From: a virus
IMG/VR virus record: IMGVR_UViG_3300024520_000243
Coordinates: 1-36,186 of that record
DNA length: 36,186 bases
Strand: one strand, 5' to 3'
The translations under genes were made by a program, and so were the position numbers. This document shows positions 22,971-30,092 of this stretch, one piece after another (the first letter of the stretch is position 1; every line of letters starts with the position of its first letter). The notes beneath the pieces are model-generated. The model made no database searches and was not told the DNA's origin. It worked only from the letters and a program-made list of their open reading frames with translations.

Positions 22971-23251
22971 TATTTATCAATGACGCCGTAAACATGGTTT
23001 TCTAACACCAGAAGCAACTCCTCGCCTTGGATACTGATTTTCTCAACCATACTATTGTTTACAACGATTTCCTTCTTGATGTGTTTTGTTGAGAGCTTTT
23101 CGCAGTCTGATGAGACATCGCGTACAATATACACACTGTAAGGTTTAAAGCTGGTGACATAGGAATCGGGAACAAGAACAGTTGATACTTCTTCTGCTGT
23201 CTGCTCTCTTTCTGTCAGCAGGATGTGACGATTATAAGGTTTAAATTTCAT
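22970..23251 (-). CDS. groES: GroES-like co-chaperonin
   Basis: A 93-residue protein that follows the GroES plan. It opens with MKFKPYNRHILLTERE (compare the IRPLHDRVIV opening of GroES), has a variable loop at residues 18-30 where the GroEL-binding mobile loop would be, a beta-barrel core, and closes with GEELLLVLENHVYGVID (compare EEVLIMSESDILAIVE). Overall identity is low, as in T4 gp31, so the call rests on length, layout and the presence of a phage GroEL at 8846-10414. Ribosome site GGAG; a consensus promoter lies at 23327-23355. Confidence 0.75.
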   Translation of the reverse strand: MKFKPYNRHILLTEREQTAEEVSTVLVPDSYVTSFKPYSVYIVRDVSSDCEKLSTKHIKKEIVVNNSMVEKISIQGEELLLVLENHVYGVIDK

Positions 23252-23266
23252 TTTTTCTCCAATTAA

Positions 23267-25135
23267 TTATTTGATCTCGCAGGCGCCGCCAGCGCAAGCA
23301 AGCTCTCCAGTTAAATTCGTATTATCATTATACTCTATAACTTTTGTTAAGTCAATCTCTTTTAGCGTATCAATCAAACTTTCGTACCTATCCTTGGTAC
23401 AGCTTTCAAAAGGAGCCTGAACGTAGGTATGTTCTTTATCGTCGTAGGGAAGGACACTTAAGCCATTGTAACTATTGCGGTTTTCCCACATCCACTCGCC
23501 AACGTCATCCCACTCTTTTTCTTTGATGCTTACTGTTGCTGATACATTGTGAGTGTTCTGTCCTTTTCTGTGGCCTGTCTTGGTCCACTCGGTACTAATC
23601 TTCTTGACACGCTCAAGCATACTAAGGGCACTCTCGTTTCTGAGAATTGCTCCCCGAGGGGCACTTTGGGGTACGCCGATAACTGCTGTGTCGTGTGGCC
23701 TGAAGTATTCATCTTCAACTAATTCTGGATGTTTATTTTTCAAATAAGAATAAATTGATTCAGTCTTGCCAACTCTTATTCTACGAATATAATATCTATC
23801 ATGCCAAGAGTGTACTCCGCTTGAAGTTCCAAGGGTTAAAGAGGTTGTTCCGGCAGGTTTAACGCAGGTTGTTCTTGCGGCTGAGTTGATACCAATTATC
23901 TCTGCTACCCGTTTGTTCTCTTCAATTACTGTCTTGACTGCCTTCTTCATATCCAGCTTTAAAACTTTTCCAGAGGCAATGCCAGTCATACTGACGCCGA
24001 TTAGAGCATCTTTTTCTGTGTTTCGTCTCCATACCTCTCGAAGATAGTGAAAGTCGGTGTAAGAGGCTTGCAGAGTTGCAATGAAAGAAGCGGCCTTTGA
24101 CCTATCTTCATATTCATCTTGAGAACTTAAGTCGCTTGCGTTGATCTCTACCAAATTGCAAAACTGAAAGGGTCTCAAAGCGATTTCGCAGCAAGGATTC
24201 GTCCCCCAGTCCTTATCGTTGGAAAAATAAAATCCAGGCTCTCCGCAACCGGAAGCTTGAACTCGCTGCCAAAGACTTTTAAAGAAGTCTTTTGTAATTA
24301 AATGTCTCATTAGAACAGCAGAATTGTTTGCTCTGCCTCTTTGTGGGTTTTGCTCCCACCAATTGCCGGTTTTTGCGGCAAGCATTTCTTTATCGTCAGC
24401 GCTGAATAGTGAAATGAGGGCTGCTCTGCGAATACCACCAGCCAAAACCGCATCAGCAACATAACAAATGATGTCATGCACTTCCAAGGTAGAAAGCTTG
24501 TCGCCTGATTCTTTCTCTCTGAGTATACCATCAATCTTTACGAGGCACTCTTTGAGTGGTTGAGGGCCGGGAGCAGTACCGCCGGAAGTTACAAGTTTTT
24601 CGCCTTTTGCTCGGATATCGCTATAATCGAATCGGACCTTGGAGCCACCCTTAAAATAGCTTCCCATCAAAGCTTTAACAGCATCTGCCCAGCCTTCAAT
24701 GGAATCGTTTACGAGGAATCGTCGGGTGCGCTTGACAGAGGGTTTCTGAATCTCTGGAAGATTTTCAACATGGTGCTTCTGAACGCTATAACCAACGCCG
24801 GTACCGCCCAACAGCAAAAACATTGTTTCGCTAAAGGCTCGCCAGTCGTCGATTGGTAAGTAGGCACAATTAAAAATTCTATTGGGGGCGACCTCAATGG
24901 GTTTACCACCAAATTGCATGGAGCGCATTGAGGGTAATACCTTTTTATCGTAAACGTATGTGTAGGCTGCGCTGATTTCCTTTTTAAGTTCAGGAAACTT
25001 TTTAAGATGCATCTTCTTATTTCGGGTTACAAGCTCTTCCCAAGTCTCTCGACGTTCTTTTTTGGGCAAGTAGCGAGCGTATTTCATATGAACTGTTATA
25101 TCTGATAGAATTTCATTAGCAACGTTCTCTTCCAT
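23267..25135 (-). CDS. nrdJ: Adenosylcobalamin-dependent (class II) ribonucleotide reductase
   Basis: A 622-residue monomeric-type class II reductase. It shows SMRSMQFGG, FNCAYLPID (active-site cysteine), FLLLGGTGVGYSVQKHHV, the NPCCEIALRPFQFCN radical-site loop (about residues 315-330), and a C-terminal CAGGAC redox pair that would be re-reduced by thioredoxin or glutaredoxin. It makes deoxyribonucleotides using coenzyme B12 without oxygen dependence. It is shorter than the Lactobacillus leichmannii enzyme (about 740 residues), so an allosteric insertion may be missing. It overlaps the helicase stop as TAATG, tying dNTP supply to replication. Confidence 0.93.
   Translation of the reverse strand: MEENVANEILSDITVHMKYARYLPKKERRETWEELVTRNKKMHLKKFPELKKEISAAYTYVYDKKVLPSMRSMQFGGKPIEVAPNRIFNCAYLPIDDWRAFSETMFLLLGGTGVGYSVQKHHVENLPEIQKPSVKRTRRFLVNDSIEGWADAVKALMGSYFKGGSKVRFDYSDIRAKGEKLVTSGGTAPGPQPLKECLVKIDGILREKESGDKLSTLEVHDIICYVADAVLAGGIRRAALISLFSADDKEMLAAKTGNWWEQNPQRGRANNSAVLMRHLITKDFFKSLWQRVQASGCGEPGFYFSNDKDWGTNPCCEIALRPFQFCNLVEINASDLSSQDEYEDRSKAASFIATLQASYTDFHYLREVWRRNTEKDALIGVSMTGIASGKVLKLDMKKAVKTVIEENKRVAEIIGINSAARTTCVKPAGTTSLTLGTSSGVHSWHDRYYIRRIRVGKTESIYSYLKNKHPELVEDEYFRPHDTAVIGVPQSAPRGAILRNESALSMLERVKKISTEWTKTGHRKGQNTHNVSATVSIKEKEWDDVGEWMWENRNSYNGLSVLPYDDKEHTYVQAPFESCTKDRYESLIDTLKEIDLTKVIEYNDNTNLTGELACAGGACEIK
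23327..23355 (-). promoter_or_regulatory. Sigma-70-type promoter for groES, inside nrdJ
   Basis: -35 TTGACT (23350-23355), 17-base spacer, perfect -10 TATAAT (23327-23332) on the minus strand, within the 3' end of nrdJ. The predicted start near 23320 leaves a leader of about 70 bases before the groES ATG, so the co-chaperonin can be made independently of the reductase. Confidence 0.7.
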
Positions 25136-26502
25136 TATTGTTTCTCCTTATTTTTAAACATTTCTTTATAAACTCGTTTAGCGGCATCCATATCCCGCTT
25201 ATTTCTATTATTCACCTCATTCCGCTGAATCTCACAAACATCGTCCTGTTCGAGAACTTTTATGCAAACAGAGCCGGGGTCCATGAAGACAGAAAAGATA
25301 ATTCCATCGGGTCCATTTCTATTTTTAGCAATGAAAAGTCTTCCAATGTTGCTATTTTTATCTTTTATTGTTCTTGAGAGACTGATAATGAAGTCGGCAA
25401 CAAAGCATTTGTTGAACGCTTCGGAAATAGACTCCATGGTAATCACTTCTTCATTCAAACCTTTTCTGTTTGTTTGTGAAGCTGTAATCACAGGGCAACG
25501 GAATTCCTGAGAGAGTCCCCTCAAATCTTCGTAGATTGATTCAAGGTCGTGCCTCTTTTCTGTATTTCTGTGTACACTGCGGAGAAGGTCTCCATAATCT
25601 ACGATAACCATGTCCACTTCCATTTGTGTTTGTTTGACTTTTTCCAAATGATTTCTTATTGTTGTGGTTGAGGCAGACTTTGTAGGATACTCTTTGATTA
25701 TCAGTTGTCCATCAACTTCTTTGATTTTCTCTAAAATGTCATCCTTTTGTTCTAAAAGGTCGTCAAGATTGTGACCCGTGAGACAAGCATCATATCGTTT
25801 GGCAACGGCTGTGTCGGCCAATTCCAATGTATAATGAACAACGTTTTTGCCCTGTTTTAGTGCTTGAGCACCTAAGTGTACTAGAACATGAGATTTACCT
25901 GCGCCTGTTGGGGCCACAACGACAGAAAGCTCTCCTATGCCAAGGCCGCCTTTTGTAATTTTGTCAATCTTTGACCAGCCGGTTGATATTGGGTTTCTTG
26001 CCTTAAATTTGAAACGTTCCTCAAAGTCTTTGATGTAATCGTAACCAAAGTCATTGTCCAGGCCCGAACGGAGAGCTTTTGTAATTAACTTTTCAATCTC
26101 TTCAAAAGAGCATTTATTTAGTAGCGGAACCGATTTCATCATCGCATGTTTTAAAACCTGCTTTTTACAGAAATCAAGGCTTGCTGTTTTTATATATTCT
26201 TTATCGTCAGTTTCAGGGGTTGCCTGTATCCGAACGAAGAATTGTTTAACTTGTTTTTGAATAATGTCGTTTTCTAGCTCCAACTCTGTATTGAAGATAG
26301 AATTCAACGTCCCATTGACTGGGTGTGTCTTGTATTTGTCTTTATAGTCGAAGAGTTTCTTGGCAAAGACTTGAAGATACTTTAGCTCAAAAAAGCCCGT
26401 ATCTAACACTTCTTGCATTTGGTCGCAAAAGGGTCGGTCATATACCAACAACTTACATAAATTTTCCTGAAAACTCTTACCGAAGATACCTAAATTTTCC
26501 AT
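25135..26502 (-). CDS. Replicative DNA helicase (DnaB-type, SF4)
   Basis: A 455-residue hexameric-type helicase. The N-terminal part is a helical DnaB-like domain, and from about residue 170 the RecA-fold ATPase shows GWSKIDKITKGGLGIGELSV, Walker A APTGAGKS, and Walker B MVIVDYGDLL, followed by SQTNRKG, equivalent to the DnaB sensor region. It unwinds DNA ahead of the fork. Sequence style is nearer to T4 gp41 than to bacterial DnaB. No primase domain is fused, and no primase gene is visible in this window. It has its own promoter at 26527-26555. Confidence 0.92.
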   Translation of the reverse strand: MENLGIFGKSFQENLCKLLVYDRPFCDQMQEVLDTGFFELKYLQVFAKKLFDYKDKYKTHPVNGTLNSIFNTELELENDIIQKQVKQFFVRIQATPETDDKEYIKTASLDFCKKQVLKHAMMKSVPLLNKCSFEEIEKLITKALRSGLDNDFGYDYIKDFEERFKFKARNPISTGWSKIDKITKGGLGIGELSVVVAPTGAGKSHVLVHLGAQALKQGKNVVHYTLELADTAVAKRYDACLTGHNLDDLLEQKDDILEKIKEVDGQLIIKEYPTKSASTTTIRNHLEKVKQTQMEVDMVIVDYGDLLRSVHRNTEKRHDLESIYEDLRGLSQEFRCPVITASQTNRKGLNEEVITMESISEAFNKCFVADFIISLSRTIKDKNSNIGRLFIAKNRNGPDGIIFSVFMDPGSVCIKVLEQDDVCEIQRNEVNNRNKRDMDAAKRVYKEMFKNKEKQ

Positions 26503-26526
26503 ATCACCTCATTGAAATATAAAGTA

Positions 26527-26555
26527 AGTATAATATATGTTTTTAAACAAGTCAA
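26527..26555 (-). promoter_or_regulatory. Sigma-70-type promoter for the helicase-nrdJ operon
   Basis: -35 TTGACT (26550-26555), 17-base spacer, -10 TATACT (26527-26532) on the minus strand. The start near 26520 is 18 bases before the helicase ATG and just upstream of its GAGG site. Confidence 0.7.
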
Positions 26556-26594
26556 GCTATTTTGTAAGTCTTAGAAAGGATTGGTAAATTATTT

Positions 26595-26837
26595 TTATTT
26601 GAACACTTTGTTCTTAGCGGTTTTGAAAAGGTCAGGCAAGAAGCTCTTTTTGAGTCTGAGTAGTCTACCAAATCTTGCCCTGTTTCGAGCGTCCATATAT
26701 AAGGCAGTTGGTTTGCGTATTTCTCCATCGATAACTTGCTCGCCAAAATCATAAAACTTTTGTTTTAGTGGAGGTTTGGCAAGAGAGCAGGGAGAAAACA
26801 AAAAGCTCAGTAAAACTATTAATAAAATCTTTTTCAC
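26595..26837 (-). CDS. Small secreted protein (80 aa), GTG start
   Basis: An 80-residue protein with a signal peptide (MKKILLIVLLSFLFSPCSLA, cleavage expected after Ala20, though the C at 17 could be a lipobox) and a basic mature part with FGEQVIDGEIRKPT and LLRLKKSFLPDLF. I recognise this as a recurring small phage protein of unknown role. GTG at 26837 is in frame with GAGGG upstream. The nearby ATG is out of frame. Confidence 0.65.
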   Translation of the reverse strand: MKKILLIVLLSFLFSPCSLAKPPLKQKFYDFGEQVIDGEIRKPTALYMDARNRARFGRLLRLKKSFLPDLFKTAKNKVFK

Positions 26838-26842
26838 TCATA

Positions 26843-27205
26843 TTACCCTCTTTTAATATATCTGGTCCAGGCCCAAAGTTTGCGCTCTTTGAAATAATTG
26901 ACATTGGCTTGGTTCTGGTAGGCTTCTTGTTCAAAAGGATTCAAGAAATAGCCCTCGTACCATGAGCCGTGCTTGAATCTGCCATAAACATAAAAGACAG
27001 CATACAAAACCCACTGAAGAACAAACAACATTTCAAGCTGCTGATAGAAGTGAATTGTTTCATGTCTCTTTAGTGTATCGGATGCGTCGCTCCTACACCA
27101 TACAAAGCAGGCAAAACTAACTGCTTGAATCTCCATTGGAGAGATTTTTGAAAGCAGAACTGGTACAATACTGTTTTCAAAAATGAACGGTTTTAATTTA
27201 TACAT
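26843..27205 (-). CDS. Membrane protein with metallopeptidase-like HExxH motif (120 aa)
   Basis: A 120-residue protein. The HETIH motif (His48, Glu49, His52) sits at the start of a long hydrophobic helix, and a second acidic site, NPFEQEAYQNQ (Glu92/Glu94), follows about 40 residues later, the arrangement of a zinc metallopeptidase of gluzincin type. It has one or two membrane helices between the motifs. Metal binding is a good inference; peptidase activity is not proven. The ATG at 27205 has GAGGAAAAT upstream. It lies between the 5'-3' exonuclease unit and the secreted 80-residue protein. Confidence 0.65.
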   Translation of the reverse strand: MYKLKPFIFENSIVPVLLSKISPMEIQAVSFACFVWCRSDASDTLKRHETIHFYQQLEMLFVLQWVLYAVFYVYGRFKHGSWYEGYFLNPFEQEAYQNQANVNYFKERKLWAWTRYIKRG

Positions 27206-27219
27206 ATTTTCCTCGTGAG

Positions 27220-27303
27220 TTATTTTTTGTTGTTCATGGTCACGGCACAATTGATCATCATTGATAATACAAAAGCTGCCACACTTAATTCAAATACAAC
27301 CAT
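27220..27303 (-). CDS. 27-residue membrane peptide
   Basis: A 27-residue peptide (MVVFELSVAAFVLSMMINCA followed by VTMNNKK), largely one hydrophobic helix. Its ATG overlaps the stop of the 5'-3' exonuclease gene as TAATG, the same arrangement as the small membrane genes after dut and groES. Role unknown. Confidence 0.45.
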   Translation of the reverse strand: MVVFELSVAAFVLSMMINCAVTMNNKK

Positions 27304-28271
27304 TATTTATTATCCCGGCAAATTCGCCTAAAATCTTGAAACAGGTCTGACCAATAATTATCACTGATACCGTCAGTGAACATCATCAAATCTGTTTCAG
27401 TCTTATTAAACTCTGATTCAAAGTTGTCAATGGCCCAGTCCATTCTATGTTTGGTCTGGATTGACAAGCTTGGACTATAGAGTTGCATAAGACTATAGTT
27501 CTCTTTAATTAGTTCTTCGTTGTCAATAATAGACTGAAAAGCCTTAACTTTGCTCTCCTGATTGGAGCAGAACTCTATCAATTCTGGGATTGTTACGTCC
27601 TCTTCTTTCGCAAAAAAGTTAAATCTTTTGGCTACTGTTTTGAGTCCAACTCCCGGTACTCCAACGAGATTATCAGATTTGTCTCCCACCATTGCACGAG
27701 CCAAAGCAAAATTTGTCGGATGGATTCCATGTTCTTCAAGAATGTCAAGTTTATTTAAATATTGTTTTTGAATTGGACGGTGAAGAACTGTCTTGTCATC
27801 CAATAACTGGTAAAAGTCTTTGTCGCTTGAAACGATCACCTTCTGGTCTTCTTTGAAGCAAGAGAAACGAGTTATATACGAGATAATGTCATCTGCTTCT
27901 ACTTCATCGGCCATCAACTGAATAACTGGGAAGTTGTTAAGATATTCAAATATTCTGTGCATCTGCCAAATTCTATTTTCATTCTCTTGTTCTTCGCTAA
28001 GAACTTTGATACTTCTGTTCAGGCGAATTGGCGCTCGTCCTTCTTTATAGTTTTTGTTGATTTGCTTTCTTTTTTTGCTGCCGCCTCTGCCATCCCAGCA
28101 AACAATGATTGCGTCTGGTTTTATTTCGCGGGAAAGCTTTTGTAGAGACTTAAGGAAGCCAACGGCTCCACCAATCGGATTTCCGTCTTTCGACATTGTG
28201 GGGTTTACAATATATGACCTTAGAAACAAGTTTAGTGAATCTATTATCATAACACGTTTAGTTTTTAACAT
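27303..28271 (-). CDS. 5'-3' exonuclease (FEN / RNase H family)
   Basis: A 322-residue protein with the flap-endonuclease layout. MIIDSLNLFLRSY holds the first acidic ligand, DAIIVCWDGRGGSKKRK the second, and LMADEVEADDIISYI plus VIVSSDKDFYQLLD the remaining acidic cluster. GDKSDNLVGVPGVGLKTVAKRF is the helix-hairpin-helix. It resembles T4 RNase H and T5 exonuclease, which remove RNA primers or flaps at Okazaki fragments. The ATG at 28271 (MLKTKRVMIIDS) follows GAGGAAG and overlaps the end of the transglycosylase gene by 7 bases; the longer open frame upstream is not part of it. Confidence 0.88.
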   Translation of the reverse strand: MLKTKRVMIIDSLNLFLRSYIVNPTMSKDGNPIGGAVGFLKSLQKLSREIKPDAIIVCWDGRGGSKKRKQINKNYKEGRAPIRLNRSIKVLSEEQENENRIWQMHRIFEYLNNFPVIQLMADEVEADDIISYITRFSCFKEDQKVIVSSDKDFYQLLDDKTVLHRPIQKQYLNKLDILEEHGIHPTNFALARAMVGDKSDNLVGVPGVGLKTVAKRFNFFAKEEDVTIPELIEFCSNQESKVKAFQSIIDNEELIKENYSLMQLYSPSLSIQTKHRMDWAIDNFESEFNKTETDLMMFTDGISDNYWSDLFQDFRRICRDNK

Positions 28272-28888
28272 CCGTCTTCCTCGCTTCGTCGTTTGAGGAT
28301 TTGTCTTTTCCATCGTCGTAGAAGGCGATAGTGAGTGGGCTTTTGAAAACACCGGAAACGATTTGCTTTATTTACTGGTGCTCCGCGTGTTGTTTGTACC
28401 CAAGCTACTATCCATTTTCGTTCTGCTGAGAAGTTGCGGGGGCACATCTTTTTCTTTTGAATCTTCACATGTCTACGAGAAACGTGAGCAAGCCAAGCAC
28501 TTGCTGATTGGATGTGGTCTCTGCGATTTACATTATAGTAGTCTTCCCACCAAGGCCAAAGTTGTAAAACGCCAATGGCTTTGGCTATTTTTCTTCCTCG
28601 CCGGTCTGTTCTCCAGTCGCCTTTGGCAAGTGGATTGTACCTTGATTCTACATAAGCTGCGGCAATAGAAAACCCCAAAAGGCTTTTAGGAAATGATGGG
28701 GTAGCTCTCCGCCAGTCCTTTTCTAGTTTGATTAGGTCAAGCAGAACTTGCTCTTGCTTATCGGTTGGTGCCTTTGTCTTAAAGGTGTGATACATCACTT
28801 GCTCATATATCTCATCATATGTGATTTCGCAATCATATGAACATTGTTGTGATAGTAATAGTGTGGTTGTCAGTAAGATAATACTCAT
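28265..28888 (-). CDS. Secreted lytic transglycosylase (SLT-like)
   Basis: A 207-residue protein with a signal-peptide-like N-terminus (MSIILLTTTLLLSQQC) and a soluble lytic transglycosylase-type domain: AAAYVESRYNP with the catalytic Glu81, AIGVLQLWPWW, then SASAWLAHV. It cleaves glycan strands to anhydro-muramic ends. The C-terminus is very basic. A second murein enzyme (GH25) lies at 16303-17187. The export signal suggests that it acts from the periplasm, for lysis or DNA entry. It has its own promoter with a palindrome over the -10. Strong ribosome site AAGGAG. Confidence 0.8.
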   Translation of the reverse strand: MSIILLTTTLLLSQQCSYDCEITYDEIYEQVMYHTFKTKAPTDKQEQVLLDLIKLEKDWRRATPSFPKSLLGFSIAAAYVESRYNPLAKGDWRTDRRGRKIAKAIGVLQLWPWWEDYYNVNRRDHIQSASAWLAHVSRRHVKIQKKKMCPRNFSAERKWIVAWVQTTRGAPVNKANRFRCFQKPTHYRLLRRWKRQILKRRSEEDGC

Positions 28889-28907
28889 TAAAACTCCTTA
28901 TATCTTA

Positions 28908-28927
28908 TACATTTTATATAAAATGTA
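28908..28927. promoter_or_regulatory. 20-base perfect palindrome over a promoter -10 box
   Basis: TACATTTTATATAAAATGTA is a perfect palindrome (28908-28927) covering the -10 region of the promoter at 28911-28939, upstream of the transglycosylase gene. A dimeric repressor binding here would block transcription. In RNA it would be a weak AT-rich hairpin. Confidence 0.5.
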
Positions 28928-28939
28928 ATTATCTGTCAA
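28911..28939 (-). promoter_or_regulatory. Promoter for the transglycosylase-exonuclease unit
   Basis: Perfect -35 TTGACA (28934-28939) and -10 TAAAAT (28911-28916) at 17 bases, or TATAAA (28913-28918) at 15 bases, on the minus strand. The start near 28904 leaves the AAGGAG site of the gene at 28888 intact. Confidence 0.6.
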
Positions 28940-28954
28940 GAAGTTTTTATGGTT

Positions 28955-29302
28955 TTATTTTAATTGTGGAAAAGCTTTGGAATCTTGAACGAGGGGAACC
29001 AAGGGCACCGATGATGATTTCGGAAGCGTAGAGTGAGATTCTTTATCCTCATCGGACAAGTTATTCCAAGCCTCTTCTTTTCGCAATATCTCATCTATCT
29101 CGTGTTGCTCTAAATATTGACTTGGGGCGTCTTTAAAGTGAACTTGAAGCTCTTTAAAGATTGGTTGGTCTCTTTCTAAGTTCGGCAGTTCTGTCCACAA
29201 GAAAAGGGCCGCTAAGATGAAAGCAAAATGAAAAAGGGCCGATACTGCTGTCGAGGCCGCGAGATGAATGTTAAATAGATGTTTGTATTTTTTAAGGTTC
29301 AT
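28955..29302 (-). CDS. Single-pass membrane protein (115 aa)
   Basis: A 115-residue protein with a cytoplasmic basic start (MNLKKYKHLFNIHLAASTAV), one membrane helix (about residues 20-37) and a polar, proline-containing outside part (KDAPSQYLEQHEIDEILRKE). The N-terminal layout is reminiscent of TonB or of inner-membrane spanin subunits. Its position just upstream of a secreted transglycosylase suggests a lysis or envelope role, but this is only context. Ribosome site GGAG. Confidence 0.6.
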   Translation of the reverse strand: MNLKKYKHLFNIHLAASTAVSALFHFAFILAALFLWTELPNLERDQPIFKELQVHFKDAPSQYLEQHEIDEILRKEEAWNNLSDEDKESHSTLPKSSSVPLVPLVQDSKAFPQLK

Positions 29303-29331
29303 ACCTTCTCCTAATAATTAAGTACATAACA

Positions 29332-29360
29332 ACTATAACACGTTATTGAACAAAAAGCAA
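29332..29360 (-). promoter_or_regulatory. Candidate promoter
   Basis: TTGCTT (29355-29360) and TATAGT (29332-29337), 17 bases apart on the minus strand, 30-58 bases upstream of the ATG at 29302. The -35 is only a partial match. The 88-base gap 29303-29390 holds nothing else I can identify. Confidence 0.4.
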
Positions 29361-29390
29361 GGAAAAAGTATATTTTTTATTACTGAATTG

Positions 29391-30038
29391 TTATTTTGAC
29401 TTGGCGTTTCTCACACACTTTTTCCAGGCGCGGAAAGTTTTTCTTTCTGAACTTGCCCAAGCTTTCTCTCGCCAGTTTTTGCTTAAAGGTGGCCTTGGGC
29501 CGCAACCTCCTGGGCCGCCGCCGCCAGCCAGAGTTCCCTCTTCTCCCTCTGGTGGGATATCTATTGGATCAAGTTCTGGTGGGTCTTCTTCTCTTTCAAG
29601 TTCTACAGGCTTATCTTCTTGACGCGGAAAGGCCGATGTAGCATTGACTTTGACTTCGCGGCCGTTCAGGGGGTCCATGTAAGAGCGGCCAATAGTAACA
29701 TCAGGCGGCAACGCACAACCGTTTTCCTGATACCAAATCATAAATTGTCCTGTGGTCTTGCTGTCGTGTAGCAGTTTTTTGCCCTTGGGACCATAAATAT
29801 ACCATACCTGCTGGGGGACCGACCTTGTCGGCCCGTGGTATCTCGTTGGGTCAAACCCGCCGCCGCTGCTTTTTGGAAGCATGGCATACTTTGTTTCCAT
29901 TCGATCTTCTGGCCACAGTTCCATTCCCTGAACCTGTAAAGGCATACGCGGGAATCTACATGGCTTGTTTTGTTCCGTTAGTGCTTTTTGAATTTCTTCT
30001 TTGATGATTTGTTTCATGCGGGATTTGGTGATTTTCAC
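29391..30038 (-). CDS. Candidate packaged virion protein with targeting-like N-terminus (215 aa), GTG start
   Basis: A 215-residue protein opening MKITKSRMKQIIKEEIQKAL then TEQN, an amphipathic basic helix with IKE and LTE sites that would suit a T4-like prohead protease. After this come a WYIYGPKGKKLLHDS domain, a proline/glutamate-rich linker, a glycine-rich stretch (LAGGGGPGGCGP) and a basic C-terminus. It has six cysteines. Start codon GTG at 30038 with AGAGGAA upstream. An intergenic inverted repeat precedes it (30061-30081). A structural or injected protein is the best guess. Confidence 0.55.
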   Translation of the reverse strand: MKITKSRMKQIIKEEIQKALTEQNKPCRFPRMPLQVQGMELWPEDRMETKYAMLPKSSGGGFDPTRYHGPTRSVPQQVWYIYGPKGKKLLHDSKTTGQFMIWYQENGCALPPDVTIGRSYMDPLNGREVKVNATSAFPRQEDKPVELEREEDPPELDPIDIPPEGEEGTLAGGGGPGGCGPRPPLSKNWREKAWASSERKTFRAWKKCVRNAKSK

Positions 30039-30060
30039 AGGCAGTTCCTCTAAATTGTAT

Positions 30061-30081
30061 AATAAATAGTATGTTTACTAT
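30061..30081 (-). promoter_or_regulatory. Inverted repeat / candidate late promoter element, second copy
   Basis: AATAAATAGTAT (30061-30072) is identical to the 12-mer at 8823-8834. Here ATAGTA (30066-30071) and TACTAT (30076-30081) form an inverted repeat with a 4-base centre. It lies 23 bases from the GTG at 30038, in the gap after the DUF262-HNH gene. Confidence 0.4.
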
Positions 30082-30092
30082 AAAAAGACGTG

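Noticed and set aside
28272-28352. Longer N-terminus for the 5'-3' exonuclease
   Set aside because: The extra residues lie within the transglycosylase gene and have no ribosome site; MLKTKRVMIIDS is the normal start of the fold.
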